A stretch of 64,000 nt of DNA from NCBI RefSeq assembly GCF_001643775.1, contig NZ_CP011402.1, forward strand, positions 1,582,432 to 1,646,431, read 5' to 3'. Below, in pieces: positions 7,896 to 16,200 of the stretch (positions are counted from its first letter, which is position 1; each line of letters begins with the position of its first letter). The stretch is from Denitrobacterium detoxificans (GTDB lineage: Bacteria > Actinomycetota > Coriobacteriia > Coriobacteriales > Eggerthellaceae). The position numbers and the translations under genes are program-made. The notes under the pieces are model-generated. The model had not been told where the DNA came from and made no database searches. It saw nothing but the letters and a program-made list of their open reading frames with translations.

Positions 7896-8819
7896 ATGAA
7901 AGACTTCAGGGATTTCGGGGAGTTCGACTTCACGTTCGACCCCGAACTCGAGGGAATGACGGAAGAGCCAACGAGCATGGACGAGATCTCGGGTAACTTG
8001 GGCGTATTTCTGCCCAACACCGAGGGCCGCACGGAATTCCTGCCGCCCGACCCCGAAAAGGTTCCCCAGATTGAAAACGCCATCGACCAGGCGTCGGAAG
8101 CCTACGCGCAGCGTTCGCCCGAAGACCGCACGCGCGAGCTGTTCGCGCAAATGCGCCCCCAGCGCGCCATCCTCCGCGCCATCATGAACGCGGCTGACGA
8201 ACCCATTTCCGAAAGCAACTTGGAGGAGATCGTCAACGAAGTGCGCACGCGCAAGTTCTCGGTATACTCCACCGCAACCATCTGCCACATGATGGAAACC
8301 GCCGGCGCCATTCAACGCGTTACGGATACGGGCGCGCCCTACGACTCGGTCGAGGCCGTTCCCGCCATCGTGGAAATCGACGGCATCGAATACTACGAAC
8401 CCACCACTCCGCCCGAGGTGCATTGGCTTGCCACGGAAGCGGGCCTGGCCATCATGGCCGAAAACAAGCCCCTGGAGCGCATCGAAGAGCTGTTCGAAAA
8501 GGAAGCCGACTACCTGAAGATCTACAAGCGCGTGCTCACCCTCGCATCGGAGGAAGGCGGCACGACCATGCCGAAGCTCTCCGCCGCCGTGGACAGCGAT
8601 CCGCTCATCGCCGAACCCACGCGTGTGTTCTTCGTGCAGCACTTCACCGACCTGCTGGAAAACCGAGACGCAATCGAGTGGCAAGGCTCCACATGGGCCG
8701 TTACCGAAGTGGGACGCGCGGCGCTCGATAAGCTCGCCGAAGTCGAAGACGACTTCGCAGGCGAAGAGCAGGAGCAATCCTTCGCGGTGGCAGCCGAAAC
8801 CGACGGCATCAAGTGGTAG
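7896..8819 (+). CDS. Predicted two-winged-helix protein of unknown function
   Basis: The 307-aa product follows a good SD (GAGGAGTGAGAC). I do not recognise the family. The first 60 residues are acidic and probably disordered. Two regions read as winged-helix folds: RAILRAIMNAADEPISESNL..VYSTATICHMMETAGAIQRV (about 90-160) and YLKIYKRVLTLASEEGGTTM..VFFVQHFTDLLENRDAIEW..TWAVTEVGRAAL (about 207-285). The end is acidic. No membrane or export signal is seen. Translational spacing (21 nt before, 15 nt after) ties it to the operon with TorD. It may bind DNA or act as a scaffold; the fold assignment is inference from pattern only. Confidence 0.6.
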   Translation: MKDFRDFGEFDFTFDPELEGMTEEPTSMDEISGNLGVFLPNTEGRTEFLPPDPEKVPQIENAIDQASEAYAQRSPEDRTRELFAQMRPQRAILRAIMNAADEPISESNLEEIVNEVRTRKFSVYSTATICHMMETAGAIQRVTDTGAPYDSVEAVPAIVEIDGIEYYEPTTPPEVHWLATEAGLAIMAENKPLERIEELFEKEADYLKIYKRVLTLASEEGGTTMPKLSAAVDSDPLIAEPTRVFFVQHFTDLLENRDAIEWQGSTWAVTEVGRAALDKLAEVEDDFAGEEQEQSFAVAAETDGIKW

Positions 8820-8834
8820 CAGGGAGTGACGAAC

Positions 8835-9527
8835 ATGACGAACGCAACGATGGAAGAAACCCAGGAAACCCGCGAACAGCTAGCCGAAGCCTGCAGGCAA
8901 CGCGCAGCGCAGTATGGCTTCATATCGCGCCTATTCCGCAAGGAAATCACGTCTGAACTGCTCGATGAGCTGCATGGGTTGCACTACCGCGTGCACACGG
9001 GCAACGACAACATCGACGAGGGCTATCGCCTGATCGCAACGTACCTTTCCGGCATTTGGGACAACACGATCACCGAACTTGCCGCCGACTACATGCGCAC
9101 CTTCTTCGGACACGGCTACAGCGGCCATGCGGCAGCCTACCCGTTCGAAAGCATTTACACCAACGAGAAGCGCCTGCTCATGCAAGGAGCACGCGATGAG
9201 GTGCTCGCCCTGTACCGCGCAGCGGGCCTCGACAAGAAGGACGACTGGAAAGAGGGCGAAGACCACATCGCGCTCGAACTGGAATACATGCAGGTGCTTG
9301 CGCTACGCACCGCCAATGCCCTTGAAGTAGGCGACGAGCGCCAGGCCACGACCCTGCTGAAGAGCCAGCTGAACTTCCTGGACGACCATCTGTACGCCTG
9401 GGCACCACTGCTGGCAATCGACATGAAGCGTTTCTCGCAGACCGACTTCTACACCGGACTCGCCTTCCTCATGGAGGGCTTCCTGGAGGAAGACGTGGAA
9501 CTTTTGGAGGACATCCTCGAGGAGTAA
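8835..9527 (+). CDS. TorD/DmsD-type molybdoenzyme chaperone
   Basis: ATG 8835 has GGGAG 8 nt upstream; the earlier GTG 8826 overlaps that SD. The 230-aa, mostly helical protein has the family signature YPFESIYTNEKRLLMQGARDEV and the later HIALELEYMQVL and FLDDHLYAWAP motifs. TorD/DmsD/NarJ-like chaperones bind the Tat signal of a molybdopterin enzyme until the cofactor is inserted. The most likely client here is the molybdoenzyme at the left edge or another encoded elsewhere. It sits directly before the NapG- and NapH-like genes, which supports a periplasmic molybdoenzyme pathway. Confidence 0.88.
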   Translation: MTNATMEETQETREQLAEACRQRAAQYGFISRLFRKEITSELLDELHGLHYRVHTGNDNIDEGYRLIATYLSGIWDNTITELAADYMRTFFGHGYSGHAAAYPFESIYTNEKRLLMQGARDEVLALYRAAGLDKKDDWKEGEDHIALELEYMQVLALRTANALEVGDERQATTLLKSQLNFLDDHLYAWAPLLAIDMKRFSQTDFYTGLAFLMEGFLEEDVELLEDILEE

Positions 9528-9565
9528 CGAGGGTTCCATATACAGACGAGCAAGGAGAGAGGCGT

Positions 9566-10210
9566 ATGGAAGAAGAGAAGGAGAAGCAGGCGCATGCCGG
9601 CATGTCCCGGCGCGCGTTCGCCATTGGCGGAGGCGGTGCCGCGGTGCTGCTCGCCATGGGCGGATTGAAAGCCGTACCAGCGCAAGCCAAGACGCGACCG
9701 CCGGGAGGCCAGGATGAGGACCGCCTGATTTCCGCATGCATCCGCTGCGAGCGTTGCGTTGAGATCTGCCCGCGTAACGCCCTGGCACCCATGCACATCG
9801 AAGATGGCATCTTGGGCGTGCGCACGCCGGTAACCAACTTCGACAATGGATACTGCGACTTCTGCCAAGAAGCAAATGGCGGCGACCCCCTATGCGTCAA
9901 ATGCTGCCCCACGCAGGCGCTCCAGCTGAGCGCGTCCGCTACGGCGGAAAGCACCATCATCGGCAAGGCGGTCATCAACGAGAATTGGTGCCTCGCCTGG
10001 TCGAAGGCAAACGGATGCCGCTTCTGCTACGACGCCTGCCCCTACGAGGCCATCGAGCTCACCGACAAGGACAACCGCCCCGTGGTCATCCCCGATCGCT
10101 GCAATGGATGTGGCGCGTGCCAGAGCGTATGCGTCAGCCTGCAGGAAGGCTCCATCACCCTGGGCGCAACCGCACGCGCCATCGTCGTCGTACCCGAATC
10201 GGAACTATAA
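9566..10210 (+). CDS. NapG-like Tat-exported ferredoxin, four 4Fe-4S clusters
   Basis: ATG 9566 follows AAGGAGAGAGGCGT. Residues 1-40 are a Tat signal (SRRAFAIGGGGAAVLL). The mature part (214 aa in total) has cysteine motifs for four clusters: CIRCERCVEICP, CDFCQ..CVKCCP, CLAWSK..CRFCYDACP and CNGCGACQSVC. This is the NapG/MauM ferredoxin layout. In Nap systems NapG takes electrons from membrane NapH and passes them to the periplasmic reductase. The next gene is NapH-like and starts 10 nt downstream, so the pair probably forms a quinol dehydrogenase. No napA is present in the operon. Confidence 0.88.
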   Translation: MEEEKEKQAHAGMSRRAFAIGGGGAAVLLAMGGLKAVPAQAKTRPPGGQDEDRLISACIRCERCVEICPRNALAPMHIEDGILGVRTPVTNFDNGYCDFCQEANGGDPLCVKCCPTQALQLSASATAESTIIGKAVINENWCLAWSKANGCRFCYDACPYEAIELTDKDNRPVVIPDRCNGCGACQSVCVSLQEGSITLGATARAIVVVPESEL

Positions 10211-10220
10211 GGAGGCCAGA

Positions 10221-11153
10221 ATGAAAACGAACAAGCTACGCATCATCATCCCTCTGGCCATCCTGGCTATCGCGGGCATCGCCTTCGCGGCGCACCAGAG
10301 CCTGGGCACCCTTTCCGCCCTGGGCTGGCAGGACATCTCGGTCCTGTGCCCCATTGGCGCGCTGGGAACCCTTCTCGCCAGCAAGACCCTCGTACCGCAT
10401 GTGCTCATCTCGCTCGTGCTCGCCGTCATTGGCATCGTAGTTCTCGGCCGTGCCTTCTGCGGATGGATTTGCCCCGTTCCCGTATGGCGCAAGCTGCGTT
10501 ACCTGTTCCATAAGCAAGATCCCAGCCTGAAGGGCAAAGCGAAGATCAACCCCGATTCCCCTCTTACGGAAAAGGAGCAAAAGGCCCTCCATGCGTCCTG
10601 CGGCAACATCTGCCACGCACGCAAGCCTTCCGATTCCCGCCACATCGTGCTGGGAGCCGGACTGCTCTCCGCAGCGATCTTCGGATTCCCGGTGTTTTGT
10701 CTCATCTGCCCCATCGGCCTTTCCTTCGCGCTGGTATTCACGGTCATCCTGCTGTTCGGCGGAGGTGACGTAACCTGGTCGGTCGTATTCATCCCCGTGC
10801 TCCTGCTCGTGGAAGTGGTGTTCTTCCGCAAGTGGTGCAGTCACGTCTGCCCCGTAGGAGCGCTCATGAGCCTGGTCTCCCGCGCGAACCGCACCCTACG
10901 GATACGGGTGGATCACGCCAAATGCATCGAGGACACGCGCGGTGTGAAGTGCGGCCGCTGCTCGCAGGTATGCAACGTGGGCATCAACCCGCGCCATCCC
11001 GAGCTGGGAGCAGGCATGCACGAATGCACGAAGTGCCACGCCTGCGTGGAAAGCTGCCCGGGCAACGCCATTACCATGCCGTTCCTGCCCAAGGGCAACG
11101 GGGAATCCCCTGCAGCAGAACCAGTCGTCATTACTGACAACATCGAGAAGTAG
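10221..11153 (+). CDS. NapH-like membrane quinol dehydrogenase subunit
   Basis: AAGGAGG sits 7 nt before ATG 10221. The 310-aa protein has about five hydrophobic helices (around residues 7-25, 55-80, 140-160, 165-190 and 195-215). Two CxxxCP motifs lie at the membrane surface (CGWICPVPVW, CSHVCPVGAL), with a C-terminal ferredoxin domain (CGRCSQVC, CTKCHACVESCP). This is the NapH/CcoG-like arrangement. With the preceding NapG-like protein it should oxidise menaquinol and feed an exported reductase. Two strong hairpins lie directly after it. Confidence 0.88.
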   Translation: MKTNKLRIIIPLAILAIAGIAFAAHQSLGTLSALGWQDISVLCPIGALGTLLASKTLVPHVLISLVLAVIGIVVLGRAFCGWICPVPVWRKLRYLFHKQDPSLKGKAKINPDSPLTEKEQKALHASCGNICHARKPSDSRHIVLGAGLLSAAIFGFPVFCLICPIGLSFALVFTVILLFGGGDVTWSVVFIPVLLLVEVVFFRKWCSHVCPVGALMSLVSRANRTLRIRVDHAKCIEDTRGVKCGRCSQVCNVGINPRHPELGAGMHECTKCHACVESCPGNAITMPFLPKGNGESPAAEPVVITDNIEK

Positions 11154-11158
11154 CCCTT

Positions 11159-11186
11159 CCCCGCCGCGCATCAACCCGCGGCGGGG
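11159..11186 (+). terminator. GC-rich hairpin after NapH-like gene
   Basis: Perfect 10-bp stem CCCCGCCGCG/CGCGGCGGGG with an 8-nt loop, 6 nt after the stop codon. No T-run follows, so termination efficiency is uncertain. Confidence 0.55.
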
Positions 11187-11235
11187 CTCCTCCCAAGATG
11201 GCTCTTGCGGGTAATAAGAGCCATCTTGGGAGGAG
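11187..11235. repeat. Perfect 20-bp inverted repeat
   Basis: CTCCTCCCAAGATGGCTCTT pairs perfectly with its complement around the 9-nt loop GCGGGTAAT. The hairpin directly abuts the preceding one and lies 136 nt before the P-loop gene at 11372. There is no U-tract. It could be an attenuator, a processing site or a cruciform protein-binding site. Confidence 0.7.
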
Positions 11236-11371
11236 GGCGGGTCGTTCGATTCCCCAATTGTCCTCGAGTGGCCCGCTCCTTCCACATTGCGCATCGTGGT
11301 TGGTCGTCGACGCATCCCCTAGCGATACGATGGCCCACCATGATGCGACGAGCTTTCGAAAGGACGCGCGC

Positions 11372-13096
11372 ATGACCGCATGCGAGAACACACACCCTCA
11401 CATCACGCTCTTCCTGGGCGGCCCCGCATGCGGGAAAACGACGGCACTGCTCGAGGAAGCTCATAAAGCCGAATCCATCGATCAACCGCGCGTTCTCTTC
11501 ATAACTGCATGCGACAGGAACTGCCAAACCATTAAAAGTCATATTGGAACCATAGACAGTCTCATACAAGTGACGAGCATTCAGAATCTTGCCCGAAACA
11601 TCCTCAACGAACCAGAAGCGCACGAGATAATCGGCCGAAGCGCGCGCATACTCGACTCCGTTGAGGAAGGCATTCTCTTTGAGGACATGCGCTCGCTGGG
11701 AATCAAGCAACGACGCCTGCGTGGCCTTTGCAGCTTCATCCAGCGCGGCTGGAGCGACTTGGCAGACGAAGATGAGCGCTGGCTCCAGACGCTTGAAGAA
11801 GAGCTCGTAGCGCAGCGCATGCGGGAGAATCTGCAACTCGTTGACGGCATGCTGCGCAGCGAACTCGAAGCATGCGCCCTACGCGTAGTGAGCCAATGCG
11901 AGCGCATTCGCAATGCCTACCAAGCTCCCGCGGTACTTGTCGACGACTTCACCCTTATGGGACGCGCCTCACAGCAACTTGTTCGCGCGCTTGCCACGCA
12001 GGAACTATACATGGCTGCAAGCGATGCACCCGGCATGCCCGTTGCAGACCCCTACCCCTTCGAACGAGGAGTGAAGGAACTGCTTGAAGCATCCCCCGAC
12101 ACGCAAACGCATGCGCTGCATACGTGCTATCGCCCCACCACGAGCGTGAGCATCATCAACAAACTGCGCACGGAAGCCGGACGCGCACCCCTTACCGCCA
12201 ACGACGAGCGCAAGGGAACCATCGAGACGCATTACATTGGGGGATTCGCAGAGGAACAGGAAGCGATCCTGCGGACCATCGATGCTGCCCATGCGCAGGG
12301 GACGTCCTTGTCACGCATCGCGATCGTAGGCGCGAACGGAGTCTGGCGAGCGACAATCGCACGGGTACTGAGAAGCAACAATATTACCGTCACTACCACT
12401 AAACCGACCAGGATGCGTATTCGCGATTATCGCGATGCTGAAGCAAACAAAACCCTGGAATGCAAAACGCTCGAGCAACTATCGCGCGACCCCGAAAACG
12501 CCCTTGCATGGCGCACCTGGTGCGCACTGGGTGACTATCTAGCCAACAGCGTGGGCATCGATGCCCTTCGTGCGCCCGCCCTTAGGGCAGGACTTACACT
12601 CCCCCAGGCGCTCAACGCTCTTCTTGCAGGCAAACTTGATGGCCTCTGCGCAAACGACCCCATGGTCGAAGGGCTCCTCGCCCGCTATCGAGCAGGACTG
12701 GACGAGCTACACGCTCGAGACGCGGAGGCAACATACGACCCCACGAACCCACCTGCAGAGCGCGAAGGCGTCTTGCTCTGCAATCCCCGTGAGCTGCAGG
12801 GGCAGACATTCGACCTGGTTATCTTTGGAGGCTTCGTAAACGGCTTCTTCCCTTCGCGCGCCTGGTGCGAAAACGAGGTCATCGGCACCGCACGCACAAG
12901 GGAAGCCCAGCTCTACCAAACTCAACTCGCCTCCGTTGCCGCAAGCGCAACGAACCGCCTGGTCTTCACTGGATTCACCACCTGTTCGCTGGAAACGGCA
13001 GAGCGCCTTGATCTATGCGTGGAACGCATTCGGCTCACGCGCGGCATACGCATGGCAACCATATCTCCAAGCGCGTTTCTCTCCCTTATCCATTAG
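11372..13096 (+). CDS. UvrD/AddAB-like P-loop protein
   Basis: ATG 11372 has GAAAGGA upstream. The reading frame is open further upstream, but that would translate through the 20-bp hairpin. The 574-aa protein begins with Walker A GGPACGKTT (residues about 16-24). A possible DEAD-box-like equivalent is AVLVDDFTLMG. RecA2-like features are LSRIAIVGANGVWRATIARVL and FDLVIFGGFVNGFFPS. It looks like an SF1-type or AddB-like nucleotide-binding protein, but it is short for a UvrD helicase and several motifs are weak. Its C-terminal half resembles the smaller protein at 7275. Function is unknown; the nearby respiratory genes may be coincidental. Confidence 0.7.
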   Translation: MTACENTHPHITLFLGGPACGKTTALLEEAHKAESIDQPRVLFITACDRNCQTIKSHIGTIDSLIQVTSIQNLARNILNEPEAHEIIGRSARILDSVEEGILFEDMRSLGIKQRRLRGLCSFIQRGWSDLADEDERWLQTLEEELVAQRMRENLQLVDGMLRSELEACALRVVSQCERIRNAYQAPAVLVDDFTLMGRASQQLVRALATQELYMAASDAPGMPVADPYPFERGVKELLEASPDTQTHALHTCYRPTTSVSIINKLRTEAGRAPLTANDERKGTIETHYIGGFAEEQEAILRTIDAAHAQGTSLSRIAIVGANGVWRATIARVLRSNNITVTTTKPTRMRIRDYRDAEANKTLECKTLEQLSRDPENALAWRTWCALGDYLANSVGIDALRAPALRAGLTLPQALNALLAGKLDGLCANDPMVEGLLARYRAGLDELHARDAEATYDPTNPPAEREGVLLCNPRELQGQTFDLVIFGGFVNGFFPSRAWCENEVIGTARTREAQLYQTQLASVAASATNRLVFTGFTTCSLETAERLDLCVERIRLTRGIRMATISPSAFLSLIH

Positions 13097-13160
13097 GGGA
13101 TTTCCCCACTCTTTCAGCTTGGCAACAGGACGCCAACGCACGTGGTGCCCGCGCGTAATA

Positions 13161-13236
13161 CCACATATATGTTAGTAGAATTGTTCCATATTTGTGGGGT
13201 CGCAGTATGCCCATTCGGGCAAGGGGGTCGAACGCC
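13161..13236 (+). promoter_or_regulatory. Leader of giant protein 1 with short hairpin
   Basis: The leader holds a -10-like TAGAAT (13176-13181), CCACA..TGTGG arms, GTGGGGTCG, a hairpin GCCC-ATTC-GGGC (13209-13220), then the SD AAGGGGGT and CGCCATGG. Order and spacing match the leader of the paralogue at 19581-19644, which points to shared regulation. Confidence 0.5.
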
Positions 13237-16200
13237 ATGGGAAAGAACGTCTTTGCGAAGCAGGTGGGAATGCGGCTTGTCGTTTTCGCGGCAGGCTTAG
13301 CACTGGCAATCACCGCACTCTTTTGTATGGGAACGCAACAAGCGTGGGCCGATGACAGCATCTCGCTGGGAAAGCCCTCGTGGAACGCGAATACCACCGC
13401 ATACACGCTGCCCGACCTAACGGTCAATACGAGCAACGCCTACACCACGGCGATCGTATCGGTTGATGCAGGCTACATGACTACCGACAACGTAGACCAA
13501 AGCATCGTGGCATCCAAGTTCGAAGACCTTTCGAAGACCACGTACACCATGATCTTCAAAGACGGAACCACCATCGCCCAGATCCAGGCAGCGCTGCGTA
13601 AATTCGAATTCCATCTGCCCTCAAGCGGTGCAACCACGCAGAAACCCCAAGTAAAGCTTTCCACGCGTGACACCATCTTGCCTAACGGCGCGACGATTAC
13701 CGCTGGCACAGGCGACCTTGCCGGTCACTATTATATGTATGTAGGCGGAAGCCTCAGTTGGACCGATGCATACAAGACCGCGAAGACGTGGCAGTACATG
13801 GGCATGAAGGGCTACCTGGTTACCATCACCAGTTCGGCCGAAGATAGGATTCTGGACAACATCACCAGCGCTGCCGCATGGTCGGGCGGCACTCGTGCGC
13901 TCTTCAATGACAGCAAGGCAAACGACCAGGATTCGCTTGACGCATACGGTTTCAGCTATCCCAGCGACTACTCCAACAACGCCTACTACTGGGCATGCGG
14001 CCCCGAAGCTGGCAAGAATTACACCACGATCGGCTACTCCAATTGGAATAGCGGCGAGCCGAATAACTCCAATGGCGAAGGCTGCATGCAGGTGCATGCG
14101 AGCGGACGCTGGAATGACCTCTCGAACGGATCGTCAAGCGTCGCCGGGTACTTCGTGGAATTCGGCGGCTACGGAAACGAGGACCCCGGATACGGAACGA
14201 GCACGTTTTCGGAAATCACCTCCGACACGAGCGTGGTAGTCGTAACGCCCGTCGCCATCACGAGCCTTACCCCGAGCGAAGATCGCCCCTACTTCGGCGA
14301 GGGCGCCAGCGAGGTTACGGCTACCGTTGCCCCCAGCAATGCCACCTTCGTAACCTACCAGTGGTATCGCAGCAGCACGGCAGGCGCCACTTCGGGCGGC
14401 ACGGCCATCGAAGGCGCCACCGAGGCAGCATACCAGCCCACCGAAGATGACGAAGGATACTACCTATATTGCGTGGCATCGGGCGAGCTTGAATCTTCGG
14501 GCGTCGCGGCAATCTCCGGAAAGGTTCTTCCGGTCACCGCAACGGTGGCCTACGCATGGAACGGAATCGATGCGGCAACCGTGAGCAATGGCGCCGCGGC
14601 TGCAGGCAGCACGTGGGCCGTACCCTCGAAACAGGGCGCAACCTTCACCGGATGGTATCTGGAAGACAGCCATGAGACATTGTTCGCCAACGCCAGCGGC
14701 AACTACGCGCTCTCGGGTGCTGTAAGCGGCATCGTTGCAACCGACGGGACCTGGGAAGTGCCCTCTGCTGGCATCACCATCTACCCGGCATGGGCGCCCA
14801 TCGGCGGAGCCGAGGCCGTAGCCCAGATGTTCGTAACCGAACCCACGAGCGGTTCGGGCGATGACGAAAGCTTCGACAGCGACCAGATCGCCGTCACATG
14901 GGATGGCGAAGAGGGCACCTGGAAGGTGACCCTGAAGGAAGACATCGAGAACGCCTCCATCGAGCTCTCCGAGCTTTCCGACGGCTCGGGCATCGACATT
15001 GCGCTCGATCTAGATGGACATGCCATCTACGGCGCCTCTTCCACCACGAGCGCCGGCACGCCGGGGCTTACCCTGAATGATGGCGTTTCCCTTTCGATTG
15101 AAGAGGGCCTCGTGCAAGGCGGCGACGGCACCACGGGCGCGAACGGCATCTCCCTTGCGGGAACGGACACGTCCGTATCCGTGGGAACGAACGCGACGAT
15201 TCGCGGCGGCAAGTCCATTTCCGCCGGAGGCGATTCGGGTGCGGGCATTAGCACCACGGGCGGCGGATCGGGCACGGTCGACGTCATGGACGGCACCATC
15301 GAAGGCGGCAGCTCCACTGCTCCCGGCACCAATGGCGGCGACGGCATTTCCGGTGACGTAGCCGTGAACGTTACGGGCGGCAATATCGCCGGTGGCGATG
15401 GTGTCGCGGGAGAGAACGGCGCTAGCGGCGGCAATGGTGGCAATGGCATTGCCACCACCTCCACCGACAACCCTGCCGTGCAGGTTACGGGTGGTAGCAT
15501 CGCCGGCGGCGATGGCGCTGCAGGCGGTAACGCCACGGGCAACGATAACGGTGGCAACGGAGGCAATGGCGGAAGCGGCATCTCCGCACCGGGCGGCATC
15601 GACGTGCAGGGCGGCGAAGTCTCGGGCGGCTCTGGCGGCAACGGCGGCGGAGCCGAGAACGGCGCTGGCGGCGCTGGTGGCGCTGGTGGCTCGTCCATCA
15701 CGGGCGCCGGCGGCGAAGGCGGCGATGGCGGCAGCTCCGCAACCGGCAATGGCGGCAATGGCGGCAATGGCGGCGCTTCCGAGTCTGGCAACGGCGGTGC
15801 GGGCGGCGATGGCGGCGCTTCCACTGACGGCGCAGGCGGCAACGGCGGCACGGGCGGCACGTCCGCCACTGGCAACGGCGGCACGGGCGGCGCTGGTGGC
15901 AACTCCACCAATGGCGCTGCAGGCGCTGGTGGCGCAGGCGGCACCTCCACCAGTGGCACGGGCGGCGCAGGCGGTGCGGGCGGCAGTTCCGTCAACGGCA
16001 CGGCAGGCGCCGGCGGCGAGGGCAGCCCCGCAGGCGACTCGGGCGCGATCGACTACTCCCCCGCCGAGGAATTCGTTACCGCATACCTCACGAGCAGCGG
16101 CACCATCTTCGCAGACGTCGATGGTACCAACTACGGCCAGATCATAGCTGCGTCTGACGCCTGGGATGCACTTTCCGACGTACAGAAGGAGCACGTGAAC

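Noticed and set aside
7353-8777. 474-aa minus-strand ORF
   Set aside because: It overlaps two plus-strand genes with good SDs and operon spacing; the composition is typical of an antisense frame.
11198-11371. N-terminal extension of the P-loop protein
   Set aside because: It would require translation through the 20-bp hairpin; ATG 11372 has its own SD and leaves the Walker A near the N-terminus.
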